Shown here piece by piece: positions 8,801-15,256 of a stretch of 64,000 nt of DNA. Origin of the DNA: Blastochloris viridis. Its GTDB lineage: Bacteria > Pseudomonadota > Alphaproteobacteria > Rhizobiales > Xanthobacteraceae. The stretch is from the NCBI RefSeq assembly GCF_001402875.1, contig NZ_CP012946.1:2334001-2398000 (forward strand), written 5' to 3'. The notes beneath the pieces were generated by a model, which was not told the DNA's origin, searched no databases, and saw nothing but the letters and a program-made list of their open reading frames with translations. Made by a program: the position numbers and the translations under genes. Within the stretch, counting starts at the first letter, position 1. Each line of letters opens with the position of its first letter.

Positions 8801-9259
8801 GCGGCCGTCGCCTGGCACGATCGCGAGCTTGATGCCGCGGGCGTCCGCCACTGCCCGCACCTGCTCGACGCCATAGCGCCAGTAATCGAGCCCGCCGAGC
8901 AGGCGGATCAGGATTGCGCGGGCGTGAACAAGCGTGTTCTCAACATAGAGATCAACCGACAGCGGATGCGCGAGGCGAGCAAGATTGGCGAGCCTCAGCG
9001 AGGGCAGCGTGGAGCATCCGCCCACCTGATCGGGCGGGTCGGATGCTCCACGCGTCTGTTCTATCGCATTTTCTCTCGCAAAACCGGTATCCACTTTTGC
9101 GGAAATAGCTCGCGCACGGCCGGCCTGCCAGCCGGCGGCAAAGGCGCAGAGGTCACTGTCGGCGAACGACAGCACGACAAGATCGGCCGGCGATTGCCTC
9201 AAGTCCTCGGCAACCGCCGCCTCTTCCAGCCCGTGCGTCTCGCGCAGCAGGATGTGCAT
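5801..9259 (-). CDS. cobN: Cobaltochelatase subunit CobN with an in-frame repeat insertion
   Basis: 1152 aa, the large subunit that inserts cobalt into hydrogenobyrinic acid a,c-diamide in aerobic B12 synthesis, working with CobS and CobT (not in this window). Landmarks: N-terminal MHILLRETHGLEEAAVAEDL; SLRLANLARLAHPLSVDLYV; LLGGLDYWRYG; a central ALVHIGAHGTLEWLPGKSV-type segment; VVDLWGSATMRTAGEEFA; and C-terminal ARATNPRWIAGQMRHGFRGA. The ATG overlaps the cobW stop by one base. Residues about 51-84 have no place in the family alignment as I know it and are encoded by a palindromic element (9008-9109). The reading frame continues, so the protein is probably functional with a surface insertion. 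Last gene of the cobalt operon. Confidence 0.95.
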   Translation of the reverse strand: MHILLRETHGLEEAAVAEDLRQSPADLVVLSFADSDLCAFAAGWQAGRARAISAKVDTGFARENAIEQTRGASDPPDQVGGCSTLPSLRLANLARLAHPLSVDLYVENTLVHARAILIRLLGGLDYWRYGVEQVRAVADARGIKLAIVPGDGRADPRLDDASNLPVAVLRRLQALCDIGGARAAEAALAELSRAAGFSAAPLPAVAALPAHGYFPGDPDARPVKPPVPGEAPRALVVFYRAFVLADDLEPVDRLMTEFAARGVRPVGVFVDSLKAAATDRWLRRELQHIRPEVIVNATAFSARDADGSPFEAVDAIVLQVALAGSSRAAWEGSERGLSPPDLAIHVVLPEIDGRVFAGVVSFKEPQPLDPELGFARVRHAAHAERVTAVVARALAVIRLRRKLAAERALALVLSAYPGRDDQIAHAVGLDAPESAVEILRLLAETGYRIGDLPPDHGTLIDRLTAATMHWPLAEYRAALDCIDPALAAELASQWGPPESDPIVENGVFRFRATRCGNAIVAVQPDRGARADRAAEYHDPRRSPRHSFVAFYLWLRHIAAIDALVHIGAHGTLEWLPGKSVALSGGCWPDVLVGPTPVIYPFIVNDPGEAATAKRRLGAVTIGHMTPPQRRGPLPPGLRTVERLLDEYSNADGLDPRRRERLAGDILKAAQDTGLDRDSGLNADMAPREAVVKLDAFVCDVKNSLFPDGLHVFGRVPALPEDDDSFNRPLAAMPFAACAAGERTGLLAALAGRAVPPGPAGSPWRGRHDVLPTGRNLFTSDPRAVPSRAAALQGECLATALLTRHLQDHGEHPRNVVVDLWGSATMRTAGEEFAMALSLIGVVPVWDFASDRVSGFEVLTLAQIGRPRVDVTLRISGLFRDVFANLPVLFEQAVAALARREEPSSENPFRDRAGPRVFGPAPGRYGVGVAETLEELTPATAAAAADAWLAGSAYAYGGSTDGAAARAALEERAANADAFVHTQDLPETDLLMAPDYAAHEAGFAAAARMLGGAPALYHADSARAEAPRMRTLPEEIAREMRARATNPRWIAGQMRHGFRGAAEIAWTLDQMALFAHLADVVESHHFDGYFEATLGNEAVRNFLETANPVAAEAMRRRFRQLIAAGHWDMRRNSTIDALASPSDGEPPVDGSQN
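9008..9109. repeat. Palindromic element inserted in frame in cobN (family C)
   Basis: 102 nt (34 codons). It contains a perfect 13-bp inverted repeat, CGTGGAGCATCCG (9008-9020) with CGGATGCTCCACG (9040-9052). A second module reads tcgcattttctctcgcaaaa, then ccggtatccacttttgcgga. The second module closely matches an intergenic element at 28255-28312. It begins and ends where family-conserved CobN sequence resumes, so it looks like an insertion that kept the frame. Confidence 0.75.
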
Positions 9260-10293
9260 CAGGCCTCCTGCAGCACCCTTGTCACCGCAGCGTGGTCGAA
9301 GCCCTTCTCGCCGATCACGACGAGGCGCGAGGCGCGAGCCTCGTGCGGCGCCCAGGCGCGGTCGAACTGCGCCCGCACCCGCGTGCCGACGCCTTGCACC
9401 AGCAGCCGCATCGGCTTTCCCGCCACCGCCACATAGCCCTTCGCGCGCAGCACGCCGTGGTCGCGGGCAACGGCCTCGACCTTGGCGACGACGGCCTCGA
9501 CGCTCGAATGCGCGGGCAGCGTCACGTCGATGGTCTCGAAATCGTCGTGGTCGTGGGCGTCGTGGTGCTCGTGGTGGCTCGGGCGGGCGTCGAGGTCCTG
9601 TTCCGCCGCAGCGTTGATGCCGAGAACGATGCGCGGGTCGACCCGGCCTTCGGTTGCCTCGATCACCGGGATGCGGCGCGGGCTCTCCGCCTGAATGATG
9701 TGGTGGGCCCTGGCCAGCGCCTTGCTCTCGACGAGGTCGACCTTGTTGAGGATGACGAGGTCCGCACAGGCGACCTGGTCCTCGAACACCTCCCCGAGCG
9801 GGGTGTCGTGGTCGACGCTGGCATCGGCCCGGCGTTGCGCCTCGACCGCCTTGAGATCGGGGGCAAATCGGCCGTCGGCGACCGCCTCCGCATCAGTGAC
9901 GGCGATGACGCCGTCAACGGTGATGCGGGTGCGCAAATCCGGCCAGTCGAACGCCTTGAGCAGCGGCTTGGGCAGCGCGAGGCCGGAGGTTTCGATCAGG
10001 ATGTGCTGCGGCGGCTCCGGGCGCGCCAGCAGCGCCGAAATGGTCGGCACGAATTCGTCGGCGACCGTGCAGCACAGGCAGCCATTGGTCAGCTCGACGA
10101 TGGCATCCTCGGGGCAGTTGGCGTCCGAGCAGCCCTTCAGGATCTCGCCGTCGACGCCTACGTCGCCGAACTCGTTGACCAGGATGGCGAGCCGCCGCCC
10201 GTGAGGCGCTGTGATGAGATGGCGGATCAGGCTGGTCTTTCCGGATCCGAGAAAGCCGGTGATGATGGTGACGGGGATCTTCTCGATCGACAT
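9259..10293 (-). CDS. cobW: CobW-family G3E GTPase metallochaperone
   Basis: 344 aa. Walker A GFLGSGKTSL at residues 12-21; the metal-binding CLCC motif (NGCLCCTVADEFV) near residues 70-75; NKVD GTPase specificity motif near residue 180; a His/Asp-rich loop (HHEHHDAHDHDD) near residues 240-252; and a CobW C-terminal domain. Family members load metals in a GTP-dependent way; this one, directly upstream of and overlapping cobN in a B12-riboswitch operon, is expected to handle cobalt for the chelatase. The zinc-directed members of this family are usually under Zur, which is not seen here. Confidence 0.93.
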   Translation of the reverse strand: MSIEKIPVTIITGFLGSGKTSLIRHLITAPHGRRLAILVNEFGDVGVDGEILKGCSDANCPEDAIVELTNGCLCCTVADEFVPTISALLARPEPPQHILIETSGLALPKPLLKAFDWPDLRTRITVDGVIAVTDAEAVADGRFAPDLKAVEAQRRADASVDHDTPLGEVFEDQVACADLVILNKVDLVESKALARAHHIIQAESPRRIPVIEATEGRVDPRIVLGINAAAEQDLDARPSHHEHHDAHDHDDFETIDVTLPAHSSVEAVVAKVEAVARDHGVLRAKGYVAVAGKPMRLLVQGVGTRVRAQFDRAWAPHEARASRLVVIGEKGFDHAAVTRVLQEA

Positions 10294-10301
10294 GGGGGCT
10301 C

Positions 10302-11006
10302 CTAGCTTTGCCGGGCGATACGCGGACCGTGCGCGATATCTCTTTGGCCGTCATCGACGGCCTGGACGCGCCCCTCTATCAGGCGGACGCTGCGGGTTGC
10401 CACGCTGCGGCGAAACAGCGGGTCATGGGAAACGATGATCATGGCCTGCGGCAGCCCATGGAGGATGCCAATCAGGCGCTCGCGGGTCGGCTCGTCGAGG
10501 GCGTTGGTCGGCTCGTCGAGCAGCAGCACCTGTGGCTCCATCGCGAGCACTGCCGCAAGCGTGACCAGCCGCTTCTCGCCGCCGGACAGCTTATGGGTGA
10601 CACGGTCGCGAAGGTGTGACAGCCGCAACTCGTCGAGGACACGCGCGACGATGGCGGCGGCCTCACCCCGGCTGTGGCCAGTGTTCAGCGGACCGAAGGC
10701 GACGTCCTCGGCCACGGTGGGACAGAACAACTGGTCGTCGGGGTCCTGAAACACCAGCCCGGCGCGGCAGCGAACCTCGTGGAAATCGCGTTCGGCACGG
10801 CGCTCGCGCCCGAACGCGACCACGGTTCCGACCTGCGGCAGCAGGAGGCCGACCAGGATCTGCAGCAGCGTGCTCTTGCCGGCGCCATTGGCGCCTTCCA
10901 GGCACAAACGCTCACCGGTGGCGAGCGCAAGATCGGCGCCGCTCAGCACCTCCGGCTGGCCGGGATAGGCGAACGAGAGGTTCCGCGCCTCAAGCAACAA
11001 CGCCAC
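10302..11006 (-). CDS. cbiO: Cobalt ECF transporter ATPase CbiO
   Basis: 234 aa ABC ATPase. Walker A GANGAGKSTLLQ (residues about 38-49), Q-loop FQDPDDQLF, signature LSGGEKRLVTLA, Walker B VLLLDEPTNALD and switch His IVSHD. The QDPDDQ Q-loop is typical of energy-coupling-factor ATPases. It powers cobalt import with CbiQ and CbiM. The start is GTG 11006, overlapping the cbiQ end by 17 nt; cobW follows 8 nt after its stop. Confidence 0.94.
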   Translation of the reverse strand: MALLLEARNLSFAYPGQPEVLSGADLALATGERLCLEGANGAGKSTLLQILVGLLLPQVGTVVAFGRERRAERDFHEVRCRAGLVFQDPDDQLFCPTVAEDVAFGPLNTGHSRGEAAAIVARVLDELRLSHLRDRVTHKLSGGEKRLVTLAAVLAMEPQVLLLDEPTNALDEPTRERLIGILHGLPQAMIIVSHDPLFRRSVATRSVRLIEGRVQAVDDGQRDIAHGPRIARQS

Positions 11007-11784
11007 CGCAAGCCTCCAGCACGATGAGACCGAGTGTCAGACCGGAAAACACGGCCGCGAACGCAACGTCGCCCGCCGTCAAATTCCCGCCCGTTTCGAG
11101 CGACAGCCGGCCGGAAAAGCCGCGGCAGCGCATGGCATTCAAGATCCGCTCGGAGCGCTCCAGCGCCCGCACCAGCATCATGCCGATCAGATAGCCGAAG
11201 CTGACATAGGTGTGCCGCGAATTGGTCGGCCGAAAGCCGCGCGCGCGCATGGCGGTGCGCAGCCTTTGGTACTCCTGATCGAGCACATCGACATAGCGCA
11301 CGGTGAACAACAGCAGGTGCACCAGCCGTTCCGGCATGTTGAGGCCACGCAGCGCACGCGCCAGCACGGTCGGCTCCAACGTCGACAACAGCGCCATCGC
11401 CATCATCACCACGGCATTGGCCTTGAGCGCGATGGTGGCAGCCCGGCCCAGACCCTCCCATGATGCGGCAAAGCCGACCAGCTCGAACGCCGGCGTGCCG
11501 GGCACGGTAAACGGCAGCATCGCGATCATCACCACGATGAAGCTATCCATCGCCACCACACGGCGAAGGGTGCGACCGACCGGCAACCGCGCCAGCAGCA
11601 TCGCCACGACCGCGCCGGCCAGAGCGAGCGCCAGCACGTCAAGACGCGCCAGCACCACAACCACGATGGCGAACGCCGCCACCGCGACAATGCGCAGCCG
11701 CGCATCACGACGCGCGATCGGCCCATGGCCGATCGCAGGATCGAGCAAGCCCACGGTGGCGGCGGACCTCACGACGCGCCCCAT
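10990..11784 (-). CDS. cbiQ: Cobalt ECF transporter transmembrane protein CbiQ
   Basis: 264 aa with at least four hydrophobic segments. It carries the EcfT-type coupling motifs ALRGLNMPERLVHLL, TAMRARGF near residue 180 and AMRCRGFSGRL near residue 225 (the paired A-x-R-x-RG helices that contact the ATPases). Its ATG shares one base with the cbiL stop. Together with CbiM and CbiO it forms the cobalt importer. Confidence 0.92.
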   Translation of the reverse strand: MGRVVRSAATVGLLDPAIGHGPIARRDARLRIVAVAAFAIVVVVLARLDVLALALAGAVVAMLLARLPVGRTLRRVVAMDSFIVVMIAMLPFTVPGTPAFELVGFAASWEGLGRAATIALKANAVVMMAMALLSTLEPTVLARALRGLNMPERLVHLLLFTVRYVDVLDQEYQRLRTAMRARGFRPTNSRHTYVSFGYLIGMMLVRALERSERILNAMRCRGFSGRLSLETGGNLTAGDVAFAAVFSGLTLGLIVLEACGGVVA

Positions 11785-12416
11785 CACGGCGCTCGTGGGC
11801 GGCGGCGGGCCGCAACGAAGAACCATAGCCCGAACAGCCCGACGATGTAGCCGATGCCGCCGAGAATGGTCTGGAGATCGTTCTTTTCCTTGTAGGCGAT
11901 GAGTTCGCGCCGCAGCGGACGGATTTCGTTACGGATCAACTCGGCAAGCTCGCTGCGCTCGACTTCGCTCAACGCCGCAGCATCGGCCGTCGCCGGCGTG
12001 ACCGCGCTCGAGATCGCAGCATTCTGAGCTTCGACAGCCGCCGGCGAGCCTGTCGGTTCGGATATGCGACTTCCGCCCTTCGCCAGCGACGCCGGCAACT
12101 CGGCCTTCTCAAGCCGGATCTCGGCGACATGGCCGGCGCCGAGGTCGGCGCGGAAGATGTGAGTGACCGCAGCCTGCGGCTCGAACACGAACGTGCCGTC
12201 CTGCTTGGTGCGAACCTCGCCGAGCTTGGCGCCGTCCTCGCCGAACACCTCGACCAGCACATTCCTGGCTGGCTCGCCATCGGAGAAGCCGATCTCGCCT
12301 TCGATGCGCTCGCCGCTGGCATAGACGCCGGCCACCACCTTGTGCGCCAGCGCCGGCGCGTGGCTGCTGAGCGCCAGCGACAGCGCCAGAACGAGGGTTG
12401 CTGCAATGTTGTGCAT
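11784..12416 (-). CDS. cbiL: CbiL/NikL-type accessory component of the cobalt transporter
   Basis: 210 aa. N-terminal signal peptide (ALSLALSSHAPALAHKV, cleavage near residue 24), an Ig/carboxypeptidase-regulatory-like domain (ASGERIEGEIGFSDGEPARN...DGTFVFEPQ) facing the periplasm, a charged coiled segment (SEVERSELAELIRNEIRPLR) and a C-terminal membrane helix (GYIVGLFGLWFFVAARRRP). This architecture replaces CbiN in many Ni/Co ECF systems. It lies 10 nt after cbiM and is coupled to cbiQ. A role in metal capture is inferred from family context. Confidence 0.85.
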   Translation of the reverse strand: MHNIAATLVLALSLALSSHAPALAHKVVAGVYASGERIEGEIGFSDGEPARNVLVEVFGEDGAKLGEVRTKQDGTFVFEPQAAVTHIFRADLGAGHVAEIRLEKAELPASLAKGGSRISEPTGSPAAVEAQNAAISSAVTPATADAAALSEVERSELAELIRNEIRPLRRELIAYKEKNDLQTILGGIGYIVGLFGLWFFVAARRRPRAP

Positions 12417-12426
12417 GATCGCGATC

Positions 12427-13041
12427 CTATCGGACGGTCGCCGGGGATGAGAACAGTTCCGGCTTGACCCGCCGCGCCAGCAGCACCGCCGCGCCGGTCA
12501 GCAACGCCTCGATGGCCATCACCGGAAGGTGCGCAAAGAACACGAGCTTGGCGGCCGGGATGAACTCGTCGCCAGAGGCGGCGAGCGCGATGCCGACGGC
12601 GAGCGTGGTGAACGCGATCGCCAGCGCGCCACCGACCGCGCCCCAGATCGCCGCCACGGCCGGCGAGCCGGCGACAATGCCCGGCCGGCAAAGGTAGAAC
12701 ACCAGCACCGCCGGCAGCGCGATGTTGAGGGTGTTGACGCCGAGCACGGTCAGACCGCCGAAGCCGAAGAACACCGCCTGCAGCAACAGCCCGACGAACA
12801 AAGCCGGAAAGGCCGCCCAGCCCAGCACCAGCCCGGCAAGGCCGTTGAGGATGAGGTGGACGCTCGATGGCCCGATCGGAACGTGGACGAGCGAGGCGAC
12901 GAAGAACGTCGCGCTGAGCACCCCGGCAGCCGGAATCTTGTCGGTCGGCATCTGCCGCAAACCGATCCCTACTCCGACCACTGCGAGCGCGGTGCCGGCT
13001 GCCACGACGGGCATCGACAATGCGCCATCGACGATATGCAT
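12427..13041 (-). CDS. cbiM: Cobalt ECF transporter substrate-binding membrane protein CbiM
   Basis: 204 aa. It begins MHIVDGALSMP; in the CbiM/NikM family the N-terminal Met-His and a following His form the metal site inside the membrane. VHVPIGPSSVHLILNGLAGLVLGWAAFPALF is the second conserved block with metal-coordinating His residues. It has about six hydrophobic helices. The riboswitch context favours cobalt over nickel. It lies about 118 nt after the DUF4198 gene, so probably in the same transcript. Confidence 0.94.
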   Translation of the reverse strand: MHIVDGALSMPVVAAGTALAVVGVGIGLRQMPTDKIPAAGVLSATFFVASLVHVPIGPSSVHLILNGLAGLVLGWAAFPALFVGLLLQAVFFGFGGLTVLGVNTLNIALPAVLVFYLCRPGIVAGSPAVAAIWGAVGGALAIAFTTLAVGIALAASGDEFIPAAKLVFFAHLPVMAIEALLTGAAVLLARRVKPELFSSPATVR

Positions 13042-13159
13042 GTGACCACCCTCTCAGGCCGTAATATCGAGCCTCGCCCACCCGTGGCGGCGCGAAAACC
13101 GTGTCAGCGTTTTAAGTCGTGCGGGATGGCAGGGGCCGACCGCGCCATCCCGCTCCGCC

Positions 13160-13954
13160 TCATTTCACGTCGTAGGCACGCACCCACAGCACCGCGTCTT
13201 GCGACAGCGGCTTGCCGTCGTGCTGCTTGGCCGAGCCGCTGCCGAGCGCGGCGAAGCCCCAGAAGCCGGCCTTCGGGAGGCCGAAGGTGAACACGCCGTT
13301 GGCGTCGGTAATGGCGACCACCGCGCCGCCGGGGGGCGGCGATGCCTTCGCCTTGCCCGGTTTGCGGGCGGCGATGTCGGGCTCGGCCGCGAGGTATTCG
13401 ATCTCGATTTCCGCGCCGGCGACCGGCTTGCCCTCTGACAACACCACGCCGGAAAACGTGGAGCCGGCGAGGATATTGGTCGGCTTGTTGAGCGGCACGA
13501 TTTCGGTGGCGAGTCCGACCGGCTCGTTCCAACCGCCCGGCACACCGCCCTGGTTCACGAACGATTTGGTGATCTGCTGGATGAACTTGCCTTCGCTCTT
13601 TTCCAGGTAGGGCGCCGGCACCAGCACGAAGATGTAGTCGCCGAGCCGCCGCACCGGCACCTTGGCCTCGAAGCCAGCCGCAGCATTTTCGGCGCCGCGA
13701 AAGCTGATCGGGGAGAGCTTGGCAAGAAGGTCCGTCTTCTCACCCTTGTGGATGACGAAGAACTCCAGCGGCTTGCCCATGTCCATGGCGTGACCGTTGG
13801 CGAACGGATGCCAGAATGCCAGCAGCAGCGGAATCTCGCCGGCCTTCTCGAGATTGACCTCCGGCGTATAGACGAGCTGAAAATGGGCCTTGGCGGGAGT
13901 CGCGGCGCATGTCGCCAGCGCAGTCGCCGCCAATGCGGCTTTCAAAACCTTCAC
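13160..13954 (-). CDS. DUF4198 periplasmic protein, cobalt-uptake associated
   Basis: 264 aa. A Sec signal peptide (VLKAALAATALATCAATPAKA, cleavage before HFQLVYTPEV). The mature start with His resembles NikK/DUF4198 proteins linked to Ni/Co transporters. The C-terminal half has an Ig-like carboxypeptidase-regulatory fold (ILAGSTFSGVVLSEGKPVAGAEIEIEY; ITDANGVFTFGLPKAG). Start chosen at GTG 13952-13954, 8 nt after a GGGGGA ribosome-binding site. First gene of the cobalt operon behind riboswitch 14107-14300. A periplasmic cobalt-delivery role is inferred. Confidence 0.82.
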   Translation of the reverse strand: MKVLKAALAATALATCAATPAKAHFQLVYTPEVNLEKAGEIPLLLAFWHPFANGHAMDMGKPLEFFVIHKGEKTDLLAKLSPISFRGAENAAAGFEAKVPVRRLGDYIFVLVPAPYLEKSEGKFIQQITKSFVNQGGVPGGWNEPVGLATEIVPLNKPTNILAGSTFSGVVLSEGKPVAGAEIEIEYLAAEPDIAARKPGKAKASPPPGGAVVAITDANGVFTFGLPKAGFWGFAALGSGSAKQHDGKPLSQDAVLWVRAYDVK

Positions 13955-13973
13955 GATAAAAGTCCCCCAACGC

Positions 13974-13990
13974 GGGCCGCGTCGCGGCCC
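13974..13990 (-). promoter_or_regulatory. Hairpin just before the ribosome-binding site of the cobalt operon
   Basis: A near-perfect palindrome, GGGCCGCG/CGCGGCCC with a one-base centre, immediately 5' of the GGGGGA ribosome-binding site and the GTG start. Its position fits the expression platform of the riboswitch 120 nt upstream: translational control, or a terminator with weak T-run (ACTTTTA follows). Confidence 0.5.
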
Positions 13991-14106
13991 TTGCACCGAA
14001 AGGAGACGCTTGGGAGATCAGCGGCGCACACGGACGATCAGCGCCCGTGGTGCTGCACGACGCTCACCCCGGCGTCCGACGACAGTCCGCTCGCGTATGA
14101 GCGGGT

Positions 14107-14300
14107 GTGGCAGGTCTCCTGGCTCACGGGTCATCAGGTCGCCGAACCTTCCCAGCCCGTCCGGGCCAGTGGTCGTTCTCGGCGATCTTCACCGCTTACA
14201 GTTGCGGGGGCAGCCTCGGATTTGCCGCGCAAGCGCGACGCACCGCGTTCCCTTTTCATCCCGTCCGGAGTCGCCGGAGCGGGAACCACATCTCAACGTA
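14107..14300 (-). promoter_or_regulatory. Cobalamin riboswitch controlling the cobalt uptake/cobN operon
   Basis: Minus-strand aptamer core: GAAAAGGGAACGCGGTGCG, CTGCCCCCGCAACTGTAAGC, CCACTGGCCCGGACGGGCTG, GGGAAGGTTCGGCGACC and B12 box GAGCCAGGAGACCTGCC. It sits about 150 nt before DUF4198. This is the most canonical of the four in the window. Expected outcome: B12 represses cobalt import and cobalt chelation. Confidence 0.95.
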
Positions 14301-14309
14301 GCCAATAAA

Positions 14310-14834
14310 CTCGAGGATGTCGACAGCGCCGCCACAATTTTCAGCGCGCCTTTCAGCGCGCCGGCAAACTACATTAAAATAAAACAACACCCCAGCGGCG
14401 CAGATCAACGTGCCGCCGGCCCTGAATACGGACGTACCGAACGGAAACAGCAAAAAAACAGCCGCGTAACCTTCGCTCGTTTTACGGCGGCCGCCGGATC
14501 GCAGGCCGCCGGCCGCACGCTGCGCCGCGAATGGCCGTGCCCGGCCCCGTCCACGGAGCGCTTGAGTTCCTGCGTTGGGATCTGAGCCGTGCCGGCCCGA
14601 ACGGCCGGTTCGGGCACCAGCGCCGGCTGTCGCCGCCGCCATCGGCGGAAAGCCCGCCACGCGGAACCCGCGCCGATGCGCACGCTTCACCGGGAGCACC
14701 GCGCGCTGGGCGCGATTCGTTCCCGGCCAGCCGATATCGGGCAACGCGAGCTGTCATTTTCGGCGCAACCCCTCGAATTCAGGACTGGGCCGAGCGGGCG
14801 CATGCAGGAGAAACCACCGGCGGAACGCGCGGGA
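14310..14834. other. About 0.5 kb with no convincing gene, between two riboswitches
   Basis: No frame has a recognisable protein. A minus-strand 91-codon frame (ATG at 14757) sits where metE would start relative to its own leader, but its composition is not protein-like. An AT-rich patch (14370-14395, with TTTTATTTTAATG on the minus strand) may be the promoter of the cobalt-operon riboswitch. The region may hold a decayed B12-regulated gene. Confidence 0.5.
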
Positions 14835-14872
14835 CTCGCAAGCGCACCACCGGGACACCCCGCCCAGGGACG
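14835..14872 (-). promoter_or_regulatory. Conserved post-aptamer block after the orphan riboswitch
   Basis: Nearly identical over about 35 nt to the block after the metE aptamer, including the TGGTGCGCTTGCGA extension. The similarity continues patchily for another 50 nt (CATGCGCCCGCTCGGCC here, CATGCGACCGCTCGACC before metE). This points to a duplicated metE-type leader. Confidence 0.55.
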
Positions 14873-14881
14873 ATATGATGT

Positions 14882-15085
14882 CGCGGCAGGTCTCCTGGCT
14901 CGCGGGTCTCAGCCTTCGTCCGGTCTTCCCAGGGTTCGTTACCCCAGTGACTCGACGTGGACGTCGGCTCGCCGCTCACAGTTGCGGGGGCAGCCCCGGA
15001 TTTGCCGATTCCTTCCGGAGATTCGGCGCGCCGGATTCCCTCTTAGCTCCGGGCCATCAGGCTCGCAGAACCACGACGCCGGGAA
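14882..15085 (-). promoter_or_regulatory. Orphan cobalamin riboswitch
   Basis: A complete aptamer: GCTAAGAGGGAATCCGGCG, CTGCCCCCGCAACTGTGAGC, GTCACTGGGGTAACG, GGGAAGACCGGACGAAGGC and B12 box GAGCCAGGAGACCTGCC on the minus strand. No coding sequence can be recognised between it and the next riboswitch 570 nt downstream. It may be a relic, the upstream member of a tandem control region for the cobalt operon, or a riboswitch-controlled small RNA. Confidence 0.9.
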
Positions 15086-15256
15086 TGTGCCCCCCGCCGC
15101 GAGCCCAAGTCAACCATCCTGCAGCCGGAACGGGCACTACCATGTCGGCGCCCGGCTCGGGCATCCGCCAATCCGGCAAAGCCGAGTGGGAGCCGTAAGC
15201 TCCTACGCTGCCGAGATTATCGACCGAAAAATCGGCTCGCCTTTGCGGAAGGTGCT

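Noticed and set aside
14256..14744. 162-codon minus-strand frame with a hydrophobic C-terminal stretch, considered as a CbtB-like cobalt protein
   Set aside because: It lacks the CbtB His motif and runs into the next riboswitch aptamer, so the end would be inside a structured RNA.
14482..14757. 91-codon frame at the metE-equivalent position after the orphan riboswitch
   Set aside because: Arg/Gly/Pro-rich, no similarity to CbtB, BtuM or any small B12-regulated protein I know; the other two frames in the same stretch are just as open. Listed as geneless instead.
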